A stretch of DNA of 64,000 nucleotides from Fodinibius salipaludis (GTDB lineage: Bacteria; Bacteroidota; Rhodothermia; Balneolales; Balneolaceae), in the NCBI RefSeq assembly GCF_002287075.1, contig NZ_NSKE01000005.1, forward strand, positions 246,581-310,580, read 5' to 3'. The number at the start of each line of letters is the position of its first letter. Position 1 is the first letter of the stretch. A program made the position numbers and the translations under genes. The notes below the pieces were generated by a model. It was not told the DNA's origin and searched no databases. It worked only from the letters and a program-made list of their open reading frames with translations. Shown here piece after piece: positions 63,764-64,000 of this stretch.

Positions 63764-64000
63764 GTAACTAATGCAACACTGCGGTATTTTAGGGTTTGTT
63801 GAATAGGATTAAGGTAATCAAATTTTCGTACCGGTCGAAAATTCAGATATTGCTCCACGGTTGTGATGCGCTCCTCGGAAACCGTTCGAAGATCCATGCC
63901 CTTGGGAAAGAACCGGCGAATGACGCCAATCCTGTTTTCGACTGTTCCTTTATCCTGGGAGGTATACGGGCGGGTAAAGTAGGTGTCCGCCTGGAGCTGT
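63757..64000 (-). mobile_element. IS30-family element, right end inside window
   Basis: Terminal part of an IS30-family insertion; the minus-strand end GTTGCATTAGTTACTTGAA resembles the family's terminal inverted repeat, placing the boundary near 63757-63760. The other end lies beyond the window, so target duplication cannot be checked. Confidence 0.7.
63760..64000 (-). CDS. IS30-family transposase, partial (C-terminal part)
   Basis: About 79 residues up to the TGA at 63762-63760; the start lies beyond base 64000. YFTRPYTSQDKGTVENRIG contains the catalytic Glu of the DDE triad, then RRFFPKGMDLRTVS and a closing NFRPVRKFDYLNPIQ, all standard for IS30 transposases. Confidence 0.88.
   Translation of the reverse strand, partial: QLQADTYFTRPYTSQDKGTVENRIGVIRRFFPKGMDLRTVSEERITTVEQYLNFRPVRKFDYLNPIQQTLKYRSVALVT

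Noticed and set aside
1..64000. CRISPR array or rRNA operon
   Set aside because: No regularly spaced repeats and no rRNA-like sequence seen on reading through.

Overview
The window looks like chromosome from a Bacteroidota/Balneolota-type (FCB group) bacterium. A SusC/SusD pair sits beside a FecR anti-sigma factor and an ECF sigma factor, many lipoproteins have short lipoboxes, and an AraC-type regulator carries the N-terminal metal-binding domain common in that group. Species cannot be named from the sequence alone.

Positions 1-47751 form a long heavy-metal (mainly copper) resistance island. From left to right it holds: a CzcCBA-type RND pump with a PII-like protein (1-5705); an HMA-AraC regulator with a coupled Cys-rich mini-ORF, a SpoIIAA-like protein and a CPC-type P1B ATPase (5787-8865); a periplasmic thiol/copper group of DUF411, TlpA-like and DsbD proteins (9135-13007); a CPH-type Cu ATPase with a second PII-like protein (13219-15640); a run of small copper-island proteins, namely a frameshifted DUF302, a Met-rich protein, SHOCT, DUF2933- and DUF5676-like proteins and a site-2 protease (15729-18447); SHOCT, archaeal-type GAPDH, ICMT-like methyltransferase and two ATP-cone proteins, one fused to a nuclease and one to a glycoamylase domain (18560-23305); cytochrome c and patatin (23358-25119); a reverse-strand MMPL/LolA-like/porin operon (25116-30078); a CusSR-like two-component system, multicopper oxidase, CopB and permease (31649-37883); a DUF2231 protein and an NTF2-like protein; CusCBA with a third PII-like protein and a second DUF411 protein (39973-46846); then MerR and a GDCCVxC protein.

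The strongest system-level signal is a conserved promoter element, TTTAAG-N5-TTTAAG (11-bp direct repeat), ending 10-11 nt before a -10-like hexamer. It occurs seven times, at the head of nearly every copper-related transcription unit in both orientations, including the MMPL operon. It is most simply the operator of the response regulator at 33087-33809 and ties the island into one regulon. A second pattern is three diverged PII-like proteins, each directly behind a different metal pump. A third is the pair of ATP-cone fusion genes around a glutaredoxin-like gene, which I cannot match to a described system.

From 47752 on the character changes. There is an MscS channel, then a fragment matching the 3' part of a tRNA-Arg(ACG), a likely attachment site. 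A reverse-strand glycan-use locus follows (sugar porter, ROK kinase, GH130, SusD, SusC, FecR, ECF sigma; 49935-60296), then EcsC and DUF421 proteins. The right end is degraded: a metallophosphoesterase with an internal deletion and an AI-2E-family transporter cut by an IS30-family element that runs off the window.
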